From: Galeopsis tetrahit
Lineage: Eukaryota > Streptophyta > Magnoliopsida > Lamiales > Lamiaceae
Assembly: GCA_963675135.1 (NCBI GenBank)
Contig: OY776129.1
Coordinates: forward strand, 74,865,348 to 74,929,347
Reading direction: 5' to 3'
DNA: 64,000 nucleotides
Shown here: positions 35,405 through 46,095 of the stretch, in pieces
How the letters are laid out: every line of letters begins with the position of its first letter
How positions within the stretch are numbered: the stretch's first letter is position 1
Position numbers and translations under genes: made by a program
The notes under the pieces: generated by a model
Told to the model about the DNA's origin: nothing
Database searches by the model: none
What the model saw: the letters and a program-made list of their open reading frames with translations, nothing else

Positions 35405-35810
35405 AGAATTGATGAGATGTAACTGAAATTGTGGGATTGAAAACTAGAAAGACCAATTGATGAGATGGACGCGGGGCGGTCCTCTTTATCTTTCATTGCT
35501 ACTCGTGTTTTTATGCAAGTTTGTAACTTTTCGTGCTCCATTTACTATAAATTCTGCTGCTACGGTCGTTGATTCCCCCACCTAACCAAATCTTCTGTTG
35601 TATTCGGGGAAATGTTTATACATCTTTAATACTAATCCCATGCAAATTCGGATGATTGATTCATTATTAAAATAGCAACTGACATAATGAAACTTCAATT
35701 AGTTTGTGACTGAATTTGACTTATTGAAAGACGTATACGTATTCGGAAAAAGGAGCATCAACTTTAATCAATGTCAGTTGCTATTTTAATAATGAATCAA
35801 TCATCATTTT
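35405..35810. repeat. Displaced, rearranged copy of the DTX44-Abraxas intergenic region
   Basis: 35405-35735 is the reverse complement of 53484-53815. Shared phrases are TCTTTCATTGCTACTCGTGT, CTTCTGTTGTATTC and CTATTTTAATAATGAATCAAT. Next, about 35740-35770 (GGAAAAAGGAGCATCAACTT) matches 54414-54443 in direct orientation. Then 35777-35806 repeats the CAGTTGCTATTTTAATAATG piece again in the opposite direction, making a hairpin. So fragments of one intergenic region were pieced together about 18 kb away. Confidence 0.85.
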
Positions 35811-36821
35811 TTTTAGGGATCTACTTGCAATTCTTAAAATCAAAGTATCTTTCACATTTCTTGAGATTTCTTCACCTACAAACACACATTTGAAGGTATT
35901 TTGACATCAACTTCTTCATTTCTCCACCAAATCAAGCAAGGAAGGAGTCAAAAGTTTTAGAATTTCATTCCGCACCATCCATCATTAGACTAAGCTTTCT
36001 CTTTCACTCTCTTTTTATTTAGTTATTTCATTTAGTTGTGTTAATTTGATTATATTAGCTCTTGGCTAGAACACTTTTGGTTCTAGGGCCTTGTAAATAC
36101 TTTTGATGAAGTTTATGAATTAATGTTTTGCTTAATTGGTGTTTGTGTGGCCTAATTCTATTTGAATGCTTGATTTTCATTGCAAAACATGTCATTATTG
36201 TACAATAGTGATGTGTTAATCTTAGTTAATTGAAATTGGATTGAGAAATCTCTTTTGATTAATTGATTGCAAGCATTTGACATAGTTTTATTGTGAAATT
36301 GAGAAATGATCAATGCTTAGGAGGATGTGTGATGATCTTAGGGACTTAATTGAGTTTTATGATGCAATTTAGGTAGAGATACTCGATTGTGTTATATTTC
36401 TCTTTAGTTAATTGGATTGAAAAGACTTTTAATTCACTATTTTGTAATCAATCTTATAGAAAAAACATAACACCACTTGAGTAGATTGTTAATCATAGAT
36501 GGATTCACTAGTATTGCATGTGCCTTGGAACCTACCTTATCATATTTGAGTTTCACTCGTTTATTCCTCGTTTCTTTGATTTGCATGATATTTGATCGAT
36601 TTCTTATTACTCTTTATTGTCTATTTGTGACGCTTGGGTAGATAATTAGGGGTAATTGCTACACTTCAAACTTATCGATCACCGTCTATTTAGAACTTAC
36701 ATCAACAAACTATACTTTTACACTACACCTCCTTGTGGGATCGACCTTGTACTTATCACGCTACGATATACACGGTATACTTGCGCTTGTGTATTTTGGT
36801 GCTGTTAAATACATGAATCAG
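35811..36821 (+). mobile_element. Gypsy-type LTR remnant
   Basis: The end of this stretch (CTCCTTGTGGGATCGACC, TACTTGCGCTTGTG, TTTTGGTGCTGTT) looks like the 3' end of Tat/Athila-type LTRs. There a GTGGGATCGACC phrase precedes a TTTGGCGCCGTTG-like junction. No partner LTR or coding domain lies nearby. Inference from recalled motifs only. Confidence 0.4.
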
Positions 36822-38062
36822 CCTTACATTAGAATCGAGCATGTATAGGAGCTAGTAATATGTATACTTCACCAATACAAATTATAAGACAAAATGTCTC
36901 ATGAAAAATTGGTGGCATTTGAAACAATTAAAAAACGATGAATAGTTTTTTTTGAGACTATATTTATATGATGAATAAGATGCACCAAATTAATCATTTG
37001 GTTCTAACTTTTTAAAAAAATGTATTTGAAATTCATTAGGATTTTTAGAGTATGGTCATAAAGTTTGCATATTTTTAATAAGAAACGCAAAGTAATTACT
37101 AAATAAAACATATGAGCCCCCTCAAAAAAAAAAAAAAAAAACATATGAAATACTACGTAAATTAAAATAACATATACTGAGTCAAAAATAAGTTCATGCA
37201 GAATCTATCTAAATGTTATCCATTGCAAGTACATATTCATCTTTACATGATTCTTAAAACAAAAAATTGAAATATACTAACTTTTTATAATTAAGGTTTT
37301 GAAGTCGGGTGACGGGGGTGTTGCATTTGTTGATACATAGTCGCTAGTCTGCTATAAACATCCGATGTCATGGACTGAATTCAGAATTTAAATTAATGTC
37401 ATATACATATACTTAAACACAAATACTCTTGCGCAGTTGTTACATAACATGTAATTGAATTCACTTTAAATAAATGGACTGATTTTAAACACAAATACTC
37501 TTGTACAGTTGTTACATAACATGTAATTGAATTCACTTTAAATAAACTGACTGATTTTTTTAATTAAGGTTTTGAAGTTGGGGGTGGTTGACTTTGTTGA
37601 CCCATAGCCGCTAGTCTGCTATACTCATTTGTTGTCATCCTTAATTATTTAAGTGTTACACTAATGTCTAACTCATAACAAACTTAGATTTTTTAAAATT
37701 ATTTTTAAATTAAGAATCAAGTTAAATTTAATTTAAAATCGAATACGCTTGAGATTGACACGCAAGAAGTACGGCTGAAGGGTCAGACATTACCGAACCA
37801 GTCGTGGTGTTGACGATTAGTCATCTGAATTACCCCATGAGGCCGGCGTGATCATGGATGACATTTTCGTTCTCATTTATTCGTTTTGATCTTTAAGGTT
37901 TTTAAAGTATTCTATTACTTCATCCAACATCGATACTTTATCTGTCTGCAAAATTAATTAAGACATATATAAAATGAATGATTTCGATCATTACTTGCAT
38001 TTGATTTTTTTTCTAGTATAATACATTTTTATAAAACAATCTCAATAATGGTGAATTTATAG

Positions 38063-39445
38063 AGTAGGTCTCAAGGAATTGAGTCCATTTTTAAAAATGG
38101 GTAGGGTCAACAATAAGGATAAATTATGCGAAAAATATGTAAGTTAAATGTTGTGGCTGAAACGATTGGACACAATTTGTTTCACCTTGAGGTCAAGCGT
38201 GCATGTTGAAAATAAGGAAAAGTGTAACATGCCTTATGTTATTTATTTTTTTAATTATAAAAGTGCATGTTGAAAATAAGGAAAATTAAATGTAACTTTT
38301 TTTTTTAGATTATAAAAGTGCATGTTGAAAATAAGGAAAAGTGTAATATGCAATTTTGCACTATTAGGTTATATGGTGTTGCAATAATAATTTCAATTAT
38401 ATCGAGATACACTTTTTAGTGATGTTATTTTACACATTTTTGACATATTTTATTGCACTTTTAGATTGTAGTGGCTTACCATTTTCAATAATATTTTCAG
38501 TTCTACTGACTTACACTTTTTAGTAATGTTATGCTACACGTTTTAGTCGTATTTTGTTGCACTTTTAAGTTGTAGTGGCTTACAATTTCCAAAAATATTT
38601 TCAGTTCTAGTGACTTATGTTTTTTAGTAATGTTATGCTACACGTTTTAGTCGTATTATTTTACACTTTTCAGTTGTAGTAACTTACAATTTTTAACAAT
38701 ATTTTCAGTTATATAGTGACTTACATTTTTTAGTAATGTTATACTACACATTTTAGTTGTATTTTGTTGCACTTTTCAGTTGTAGTGGCTTACAATTTTC
38801 AACAATATTTTTATTTATAGTGACTTATACTTTTTAGTAATGTTATACTACACATTTTAGTTGTATTTTGTTGCACTTTTCAGTTGTAGTGACTTATAAT
38901 TTTCAACAATATTTTCATTTATAGTGACTTCACACTTTTTAGTAATGTTATGCTACACCTTTTAGTCGTATTTTGTTGCACTTTAATTTTCAGTTGTAGT
39001 GACTTACATTTTTTAACAATATTTTTGAGTATGACAACAACCTAAATGGAGAATGTGTATTTTAAAATACGAATTAAATGTTTCACATCTCATTTCCTTT
39101 TCGCATTTTTTATTTTATTTTAATATATAAATATTTTAATGAGTATGATAGTAGCTTAGATGATGAGTGTAAAAACTTTTTTAATTTTGAGATAAATATT
39201 TCAAACCCTCCTTCAAACAATTTTTTTAAATAATTTTTTTATTAACAAAGAAAAATGAATTGATCGAGTTTAATTTAAAAAAAAAAAAAAAAAAAAGAGA
39301 GACTAATTTATTGGGTCGGCGTTGAGTTTAATTAACAAAAAATGAAAATGAATTGATGCAGGCGGTTGAGTTTAATTTTTTTTTTTTAAAAACTAATTGA
39401 TGTGAATGGGTCGGGTCAGACATGCTTAATAATGGGTCGGACTAA
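38063..39445. mobile_element. Unclassified insert in copy B
   Basis: Copy A reads GGGTAAATTTATAATC without interruption. Here AATTTATA occurs on both sides of about 1,380 extra bases, as expected of an 8-9-bp target duplication. The left end (GAGTAGGTCTCAAGGAATTG) resembles the left end of the element at 56779 (GTAGGTCTTCCGTGAAATTG). The right end does not, so it may be a deleted or recombined member. Most of it is the tandem array at 38340-39020. Confidence 0.6.
38340..39020. repeat. Tandem array, about 120-bp unit, of GCACTTTTCAGTTGTAGTGA type
   Basis: Five to six diverged units, each with TTGCACTTTTCAGTTGTAG, TGACTTACAATTTTCAACAA and TTTTTAGTAATGTTATGCTA. The same words recur at 18215-18330, 20690-20720, 29860-30010, 30775-30990 and 56930-57230, always within or near transposons. 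Confidence 0.88.
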
Positions 39446-39706
39446 AATTTATAATCTACAATACATTTACACGATCTTAAATATTTTATCTGTAATATTT
39501 TATCTGTATGAATATATATAAAATATACAATACACATTTTATATCCTAGATTCCTAATTATGCTATTTAATAATTAAAGCAAGGTTTCTACGTCTAAATT
39601 AAATTAAGGAGATGTTTTTGAAATTTTATGAAATAGTGTAGAATCATTTTTTTTTTAGAATACGTATTTTAATAAATTTGAAATTTCAAAATATGTGGGT
39701 TTCAAC

Positions 39707-40336
39707 TAGAGATGTCTATCGGGCTGGCCCTAGCCCTATAGGGCCAGCCCTACAGGACTACGGGCTAAACGGGTTAGGGCCTTAACCGGTTCATATTTAA
39801 CGGGCCTACAATTGTTGGGACCTAACCATAACCCTAGCGGGCCACGGGCCACTAACGGGCTACAATAATTTTTTTTCTTTTAAAATTAAATGTCTCAATT
39901 GACAAGTCCAACAAGCAAATAAAATAGAAAAATACATAATTAGTTAATGATCAGTAAATGAGAAAAACAAAGTATAATTTAAACACAATTTTAAAACTCA
40001 TTGGTCTTTAATATGACCAAATAAAGCTAAACAAATATCATAATCTAATAAAAAAATAGTAATAATGACTAATGGATGGTAATGAGCTTCTTAATGCTTA
40101 TAATTATGGTTATTGGTCAAATGACCCAAAATTTGTTCTTAGGTTATTTATTAAAAAAAAAGAAAAAAAATGTAACAACTCGGGCTAGCGGGCTGATCCG
40201 GTTTAGCCCACGGGCTAACCGGTCCGGGTCAAAAAAGCTCGGTTTTAAACAGGCCTATAATTCATGAACCCTAACCCTGTATTTTTCATGGTTAAACGGA
40301 TCAGCCCGATTAGCCCGACCCGGATAAACATCTCTA
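39707..40336. mobile_element. hAT-type non-autonomous element with GGGCT-rich ends
   Basis: 630 bp with a perfect 8-bp duplication GTTTCAAC (39699-39706 and 40337-40344). Ends TAGAGATGTCTATCGGGCTG and, inverted, TAGAGATGTTTATCCGGGTC. Subterminal regions are crowded with GGGCCAGCCC/CGGGCTAACC words. Copy A has the empty site (GGTTCCAACTGGAGTAAG near 28370). Confidence 0.9.
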
Positions 40337-41189
40337 GTTTCAACTAAGATTTAATTACTTATGCTCTAACGCATTAATAGGCCCTCGGGGGTGTGATTTG
40401 GGCTTCAATCATTCATATTTATAACTAAGCCTGGTAACCTGGGGAATTAATAATATTTAAATAAAACAATTTTTAAAAACTCAGAAAATGAAAAAAAAAA
40501 AGCATTTTTTGCGTGACTCAGTTAAATTCGTGTTTCATATACGTGACTAGTTAAATTCGTGTTTCATATACGTGACTGAATATTAGTGGGCCAGATACGT
40601 GTTTCACATTAAACAATATTTAATTCATACTATTGTTCGGCGTTCAACTATATTTAGTTCTTCCCTAAATTGGAAAACACATCAGTTGTTTATCCGATAC
40701 TCGAGAGAAAATCTAGTGAGAGAGTCTAGTTAATCAATTCTCGGAAATTCAGGTTAGTTCCCCAGTTTTTATGATTTGTATAAATGAACCTATATTCTTC
40801 GGGAAAGTGTTTGTGAATATTTAGTCGATCTGATCGAAAAATAATGAGATCTGAAAATTAATCTCATGGGATCATTTTTTTTTTTTTTCTCTTAGTTGTA
40901 GTATCTGTTACCATTTTCTTTTTAAGTATGCCTGCATCTTGCATCTGCTATTCAATGCTGCATAGCTTCAATAATTGGGAAATTTCCTGATTTTCACATA
41001 TATATTTTATATATATTCATACAGATAAAATAATTAAGATCATTGCAAATGTAGATTATGAATTTATTCAATGTGTGAAATCGTTTTATACAAATGTATT
41101 TTTCATATATGTGAAAAAAAAAATCAAATGCAATTATTGATCCGAATAATTCATTTTATATATGTCTTAATTAACTTTGTTTTACGACC

Positions 41190-41440
41190 GATAAAGTTTT
41201 GATGTTGGATGAAATAATAAAATACCTCAAAAAAACATCAAGATCAAACCCACAACAACAACTTCAGATGTATATGATGGAAGTCATACACATTATACTT
41301 GTTCCACGACGTGCAAAGGATCAAGCGTCCGGTGGCTTGATTTACGATTGACTCGAGCATTATGTTGTCGTGTAGCTCGTCGTACCACACATGTATGAGA
41401 CATGTACGATGGACCTAGTTCGTTGACCATGGGCGGAACT
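41190..41440 (+). pseudogene. PIF/UNE10-like bHLH fragment, copy B
   Basis: Partner of 29237-29494. It encodes DKVLMLDEIIKYLKKTSRSN then QQQLQMYMM, closer than copy A to the functional DEVIEYLK pattern. It lacks about 14 codons present in copy A, and its splice acceptor is damaged (CGACCG instead of CAACAG). The rest of the gene is absent. Non-functional. Confidence 0.65.
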
Positions 41441-41731
41441 CTAATCCCAAATATCAAGTTGATTTACTTCCTCTTTTGCAGCAGCACGCAGCTGATTTGG
41501 AATTGTAGAGTACAAAACTTATGATTGTTTTAGGTTAGGGAAGCGTATAGTATAAAACTTATGGTTGTTTTAGATTATCCAATTCATTTCGAGAAGGAGA
41601 AAAGGTTGATACCTTCAAAGTTTAGAGCGAAAGCCAAGGACGTATAAGGAAGTAACCTTTTAATGTATTAGCTTAACAAGCGCAACTGATGCATGACTTT
41701 TTAGTAAAATAAGTAATACTAGTATATTTTA

Positions 41732-42597
41732 AAAATACACATCTATGCACCCGTTAATGTATTCTTCTTATATGAGGTTATCTTTGTAAAAAAAAAAAAA
41801 AGAGGTTACCTAAAAGAAAATCATTATTATTTTTTTTTTTAAATTCAATGAAATTTAAACTTGACTTGAAATATTAATTTATTTAAATTTAAGGGTGAAC
41901 GAATAATTTATACATTTTGTATTAATTAATTCATTTTAGAATGTATTTATTGCAAAAAAAAAAAAGTTACGTACGCAAAAAAAAATGTTCCAAACCAATT
42001 AATTCACTCAAAATCAATTCGTTCACTCCCAAAAAAAATTAAGGGTGTTCCATTAAAAATAAAATTATACTCCAAACCATACATTAAAAAATGACCCTTA
42101 ATTTTTTTATTTTTTTTAAGGGAACAAATTTTGTGCATAACTCACGAGTTTAATCTTGGATTGAAATATTAATTTGTTTAAATTTACGAGTGAGCGATTA
42201 ATTTATACATTCCGTATTAATTAATTAATTTTCAAATGTCTCAGACTTACTAGACCAATATTTTTTCCTCAATGTTATTCTCCAAAAAGCCTGATTCAAT
42301 ATTATGTCCTAATATTTTAATATAAATTTTAATTTGTCCATGTAATTCTTATTATTACTCAATCACTCAAAATTAATTAATTAATACAAAATGTATAAAT
42401 TATTTGATCACTCTTAAATTTAAATAAATTAATATTTCAAGTCAAAATTAAATTTCATCGCATGAATTTTAAAAAATGAATAAATAAAGACTTTTTTTTT
42501 AAGATAACTTCATATCTTTTTTTTTTTAAAGATAACCTCATATCTATATAAATATATTAGAAGAATCACATTAACAGGTGCGTAGGTGTGTATTTAA
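41732..42597. mobile_element. Fold-back element, about 860 bp, inverted almost throughout
   Basis: Ends AAATACACATCTATGCACCC and, inverted, AAATACACACCTACGCACCT, continuing GTTAATGT-ATTCTTCT-ATATGAGGTTATCTTT. Farther in, GAAATATTAATTTATTTAAA...TTTATACATTTTGTATTAAT is mirrored on the right, so paired arms span most of the element. No target duplication was settled and no gene is present. Confidence 0.75.
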
Positions 42598-42736
42598 AAA
42601 AAATGATTTTATTTTATTTTACAATTATATCATATGACAAAAAATTTAACAAATTTCTTTATTAATTATTGTTTTATTTTTTATCGTTTAAAACTTTGCA
42701 TTTGTGTTATTTATAATTTTTTTTCTTTCTATTGTT

Positions 42737-43119
42737 AGGTTGGTTATAACCAGGTTGAGTGATAAAGTTTTTGAAGCTAAGGTTCTTACTAGAAGTAGTT
42801 GTGGAAACCTGGTATTGATACCGCGACTTACGTTGACACCTTCTGATCCTAGATTGCCTTTCAAGTTTCAACGTAGACAGTTTCCGTTGATTTTGTTGTA
42901 TGCTATGACTATTAATAAAAGTCAGGGTCAATCATTTTCTAATCTAGGTGTTTTTTAAAAAAAAAAACTGTATTTAGTCATTGTCAATTATATGTAGTTG
43001 TATCTAGAATAACAAATCGTCGTGGTTTGAAGATCCTGTTATGTCATGATAACAATCGTGATTGTAATATCACAAAAAATATAGTGTTTCATGAAGTTTT
43101 TAGGAATGTAATAATTTAA
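42737..43119 (+). pseudogene. Helitron helicase (RepHel) C-terminal remnant
   Basis: Encodes the end of a PIF1-type Helitron helicase: VITRLSDKVFEAKVL, NLVLIPRLTLTPSD, PFKFQRRQFP, then AMTINKSQGQSF (helicase motif V region). After SNLGVF a run of A at 42956-42967 shifts the frame. The C-terminal part VFSHCQLYVVVSR..TNRRGLKILL (motif VI) continues in the next frame to a TAA at 43117-43119. Rep and the N-terminal helicase motifs are missing. No Helitron 3' hairpin with CTRR end was identified. Confidence 0.85.
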
Positions 43120-43665
43120 TTTTTATAAGTTTTAAGCTACTTATTTTTTATGTTTATTTTTATTTATAATTTATGAACATCTTATCAATGTTTATTTTAT
43201 TATTTTTATAAATTCGATATAGTATAATAAATATTGGTTAACAATAATTAATTTTTTATTTATGACAATATATATCTGTATATATTTTAATATAAGTTAG
43301 TTGTATTATTATAAAATTAATTCACACTATAAATAATATTTAAAATTTAAAATGTCGTCACATTTTTCAACACATCAGTCCGTGCGTCAGATAATTTATT
43401 TATTTTTTGTGTGGAGAACTTTTTTTTTTAATTTTTTATTTTAATAGAAGAAATAATAATGTGGCATGTGATGTGTCCTTTTTTTTTTTAATACATGAAG
43501 TATCAAGTCACCACTTCATTCTTTTCAAAGATAAATGATTAAAATTGAATAGAAAAATGATTGAAATTGAAAATTTGAAACATAAATGATATATTTTGTA
43601 AAGTTTGAAATTTAAAGGACTTATTTTGAAATGTCTTAAACTTATAGGACTAAAAAAATTCCCCT
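43120..43665. other. AT-rich sequence after the Helitron remnant
   Basis: No gene or paired ends seen. Probably further Helitron-derived or decayed sequence before copy B resumes at 43666. Confidence 0.4.
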
Positions 43666-43750
43666 AAAATAAGCTTTAAAGTTGATGTTGGCTTGTAAAT
43701 TTTATCATTTTATCATTTTAGTTTGTTCATCTAAAAGCTTCACATACTTA

Positions 43751-44167
43751 GTTGGTGTTTGCAAGCACTAGTATGTGCTTAGAAGCACTTCTTTTTTAAA
43801 ATATAATCATTTTTGGAGTGTTTGGCAACACAACTAAGTGATTAAATTAAGTTGTTAAAAGTGATTTTGGTGAAGCACCCCTCCACCTACTTTTAATAGC
43901 TTCTATGTGCTTCTCATCATTGTAGTAACCAATTTTACATTTTTGCCATCACAATTTAAATAATATTTTATATTTACCCATTACTTATTCAAATGTAATA
44001 AGGGTGTTTTTGTAAAATTATAAAAAAGCTATTTGTTTTGCAAACATCACAACATACACAAAATTGATTAAAAGTGTTTAGTTTAAAAACATTGTTCACT
44101 TTCAATTTTATTACAGAAATCAATTTTAATCATTTTGAATCAATCACTATTGTTTGCAAACACACCC
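43751..44167. mobile_element. PIF/Harbinger (Tourist-like) MITE
   Basis: 417 bp, 3-bp TTA duplication (43748-43750 and 44168-44170). Ends GTTGGTGTTTGCAAGCACTA and, inverted, GGGTGTGTTTGCAAACAATA. Copy A at about 31660 reads CATACTTAAAATA without it: a direct empty site. Confidence 0.93.
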
Positions 44168-44193
44168 TTAAAATAGAAGGAGGTGTTACTTAA

Positions 44194-45173
44194 GGGTGGG
44201 ACTATTTACACCTCCATTTCGGTTTAGAATACTCCCCCTATGAGTTTAATAATAAAATAATGATATAAAAAACCAAAAATACCCTTTAAGTCATATTGCA
44301 CTACTAAATGCACCCCTATTACTAAATGCACCCCTTCTTCACCTTTAAATCCTACATCTAAGTTTTATCCAGACGCCGCCGCCGCCACCACCACCAAACA
44401 ACAAACAACGAACAACGAACCACAAAAACAAACAAAAAAAATTCAGAACTTAGAAAAAATTCAAATTTTGTTTTTAAATTTCGACAAACCAGTGTCGACC
44501 ATATTCACTCTCGTCGACACTGGTTTGTCGACGAGAGTGTATATGGTCGACATTTGTTGATCGGAAAAAAAAATTTAAAAACTCATCGACAACTTTAGGT
44601 TGACAAAAAATACACTCGTCGACACCCTGTTGTCGACGGGATTTATTTTGATCGACCTAGGGTGGTCAAAATTAAGAAAAAGAAGAAAAAAAAAACAAAA
44701 AAAAAAAAAAAAATCAAACCTGGGGAGGGGGCCGATGGGCGGGAGCGGCGGCAACGCGATTGCTGTTGTTTTTTTTTTTTTACAAATCGATCGAGAAGGG
44801 AGAGGGAGAGCAGCGGCCGATGGACGGGGCACCAGGGAGGGGGGCGGCCGCAGCAGCCGATGGACGAGGGCGGTCGCGCAGCCGTTGGGAACATCTTTTT
44901 TTTACAGAGCAGCGAGGGTGGGGCAAGGGCGGGTGTCGCCAGCGTCGGCGGCGGGGGTTGGTGGTGGTTTGGGGAGGGGGAGAGAAGAAGAAGATGAAAG
45001 ATGGAGGAGAAACTAGGGTTTAGGGGAGGGTGTGAGTAGTAATTGAAATTTTATGAGAGAAGGGCATTTATGACAATTAAGGGGGTGTGCATCTATCTCA
45101 AGCCGATTTTAGAGGGGTGCATCAATTGGGAAATGTGTTCTAAACCGAAATGGAGGTGTAAATAGTCAGACCC
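44194..45173 (-). mobile_element. MULE family A, copy 3, with GC-rich cargo and known empty site
   Basis: 980 bp, ends GGGTGGGACTATTTACACCT and its inverse. Flanks GTTACTTAA (44185-44193) and GTTACTTTA (45174-45182) are a 9-bp duplication with one change. The uninterrupted site GTTACTTTATTTTAATAG survives in copy A (about 31677). Inside are strong GTCGACGAGAGTGTATATGG inverted motifs (44481-44660) and a GC-rich block (44720-45010). Read on the minus strand, that block resembles a leader ending CCCCAG|GTTTGA. Confidence 0.93.
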
Positions 45174-46095
45174 GTTACTTTATTTTAATAGTCCAGGCCG
45201 CCCAACACAGTAGCCCAAATGAGAGTAGCAACTTGTGGCAAGGGCGTGGTTATACACACACGTACCTATTGAGGACACCCACTGGATGAGTACACACACA
45301 CAATGAGATGAGGACACCCACGTGGAAATGCCTACATTGCCCTTATTCTTTCGCTTAAAACCTAATTTGAGGTACACCCACCCTCACTCTTCATTTCTTC
45401 AGCCTCTAGAAATCGTCTCCCCATCGCCGACGCCTTCGCATTCGCATCCAGTCGTCGTGCGCGTCTGCCCCCGCCTCCCTCAACACTCGACGCCGTCGTG
45501 CGCACCCCTTCCCGCCGCTGTCCGCGTTCGCTTCTCCCCCACCCACGCCACCCGCGTCTGCCCCTCCCCCGTCGCCTGCGTCCGCCACTTCCCTCCCCTT
45601 CGCCGCGGCCATTCCTGCCCCTCCCCTCCGTCGCGGCCGTTCGCACCCCCTCCTCCCTTCCAGCGGCCGCCGCTTCCCACCTCCTCTCCATGAAAGTCGT
45701 CGCACACCCCTCCTATGAAGTCGCCGCCTCCTATGTCGTTTTTTGAAGGTCAGTATTTTACAGATCTGATTTCAAAATTAGGGTTTTGGAATTTGTAAAA
45801 GAAATTTTGAATTTTTTGTATTAGGGTTTTTAGTTTTTACATGTATAAGTGTTTTTTAATTTTTTACATTTGTTCGAATTTTTTTTATGAATTCCATTCC
45901 TTTTTTTGAAAATTTTCTCCAGTTCGATTTTTTTTTTCGGACATTTAAGACGTCTTCATTTATTTTTTTCGAACATTTATTCTGTGTTCAGTTATTTTTT
46001 TTATACATTTATTCTATGTTCATTTATTTTTTTCGAACATTAGTTATCAAAATTATGTCAAATATTTTTATTTTGAGAAATGATGTTGTCATTTA

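Larger units (their letters stand above)
36822..41650. repeat. Segmental duplication, copy B (first block), enlarged by insertions
   Basis: Collinear with 26888-29830. Additional material relative to copy A: an about 1.4-kb insert at about 38063-39445 flanked by AATTTATA, and a hAT element at 39707-40336 flanked by GTTTCAAC. An internal repeat (ACACAAATACTCTTG... at 37420 and 37490) is also local to this copy. Confidence 0.85.

Noticed and set aside
38340..39020. Regularly spaced repeats resembling an array
   Set aside because: Plant nuclear DNA with diverged adjoining units and no spacers: a minisatellite, not CRISPR.
44575..45023. Several open frames with poly-Lys or Arg/Gly-rich translations
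   Set aside because: They arise from A-runs and GC-rich cargo of MULE A3, with no conserved domain.
45322..45746. Pro/Arg-rich open frames up to 123 aa
   Set aside because: GC-rich leader-like cargo of MULE B3; open in several frames at once, as expected from composition.
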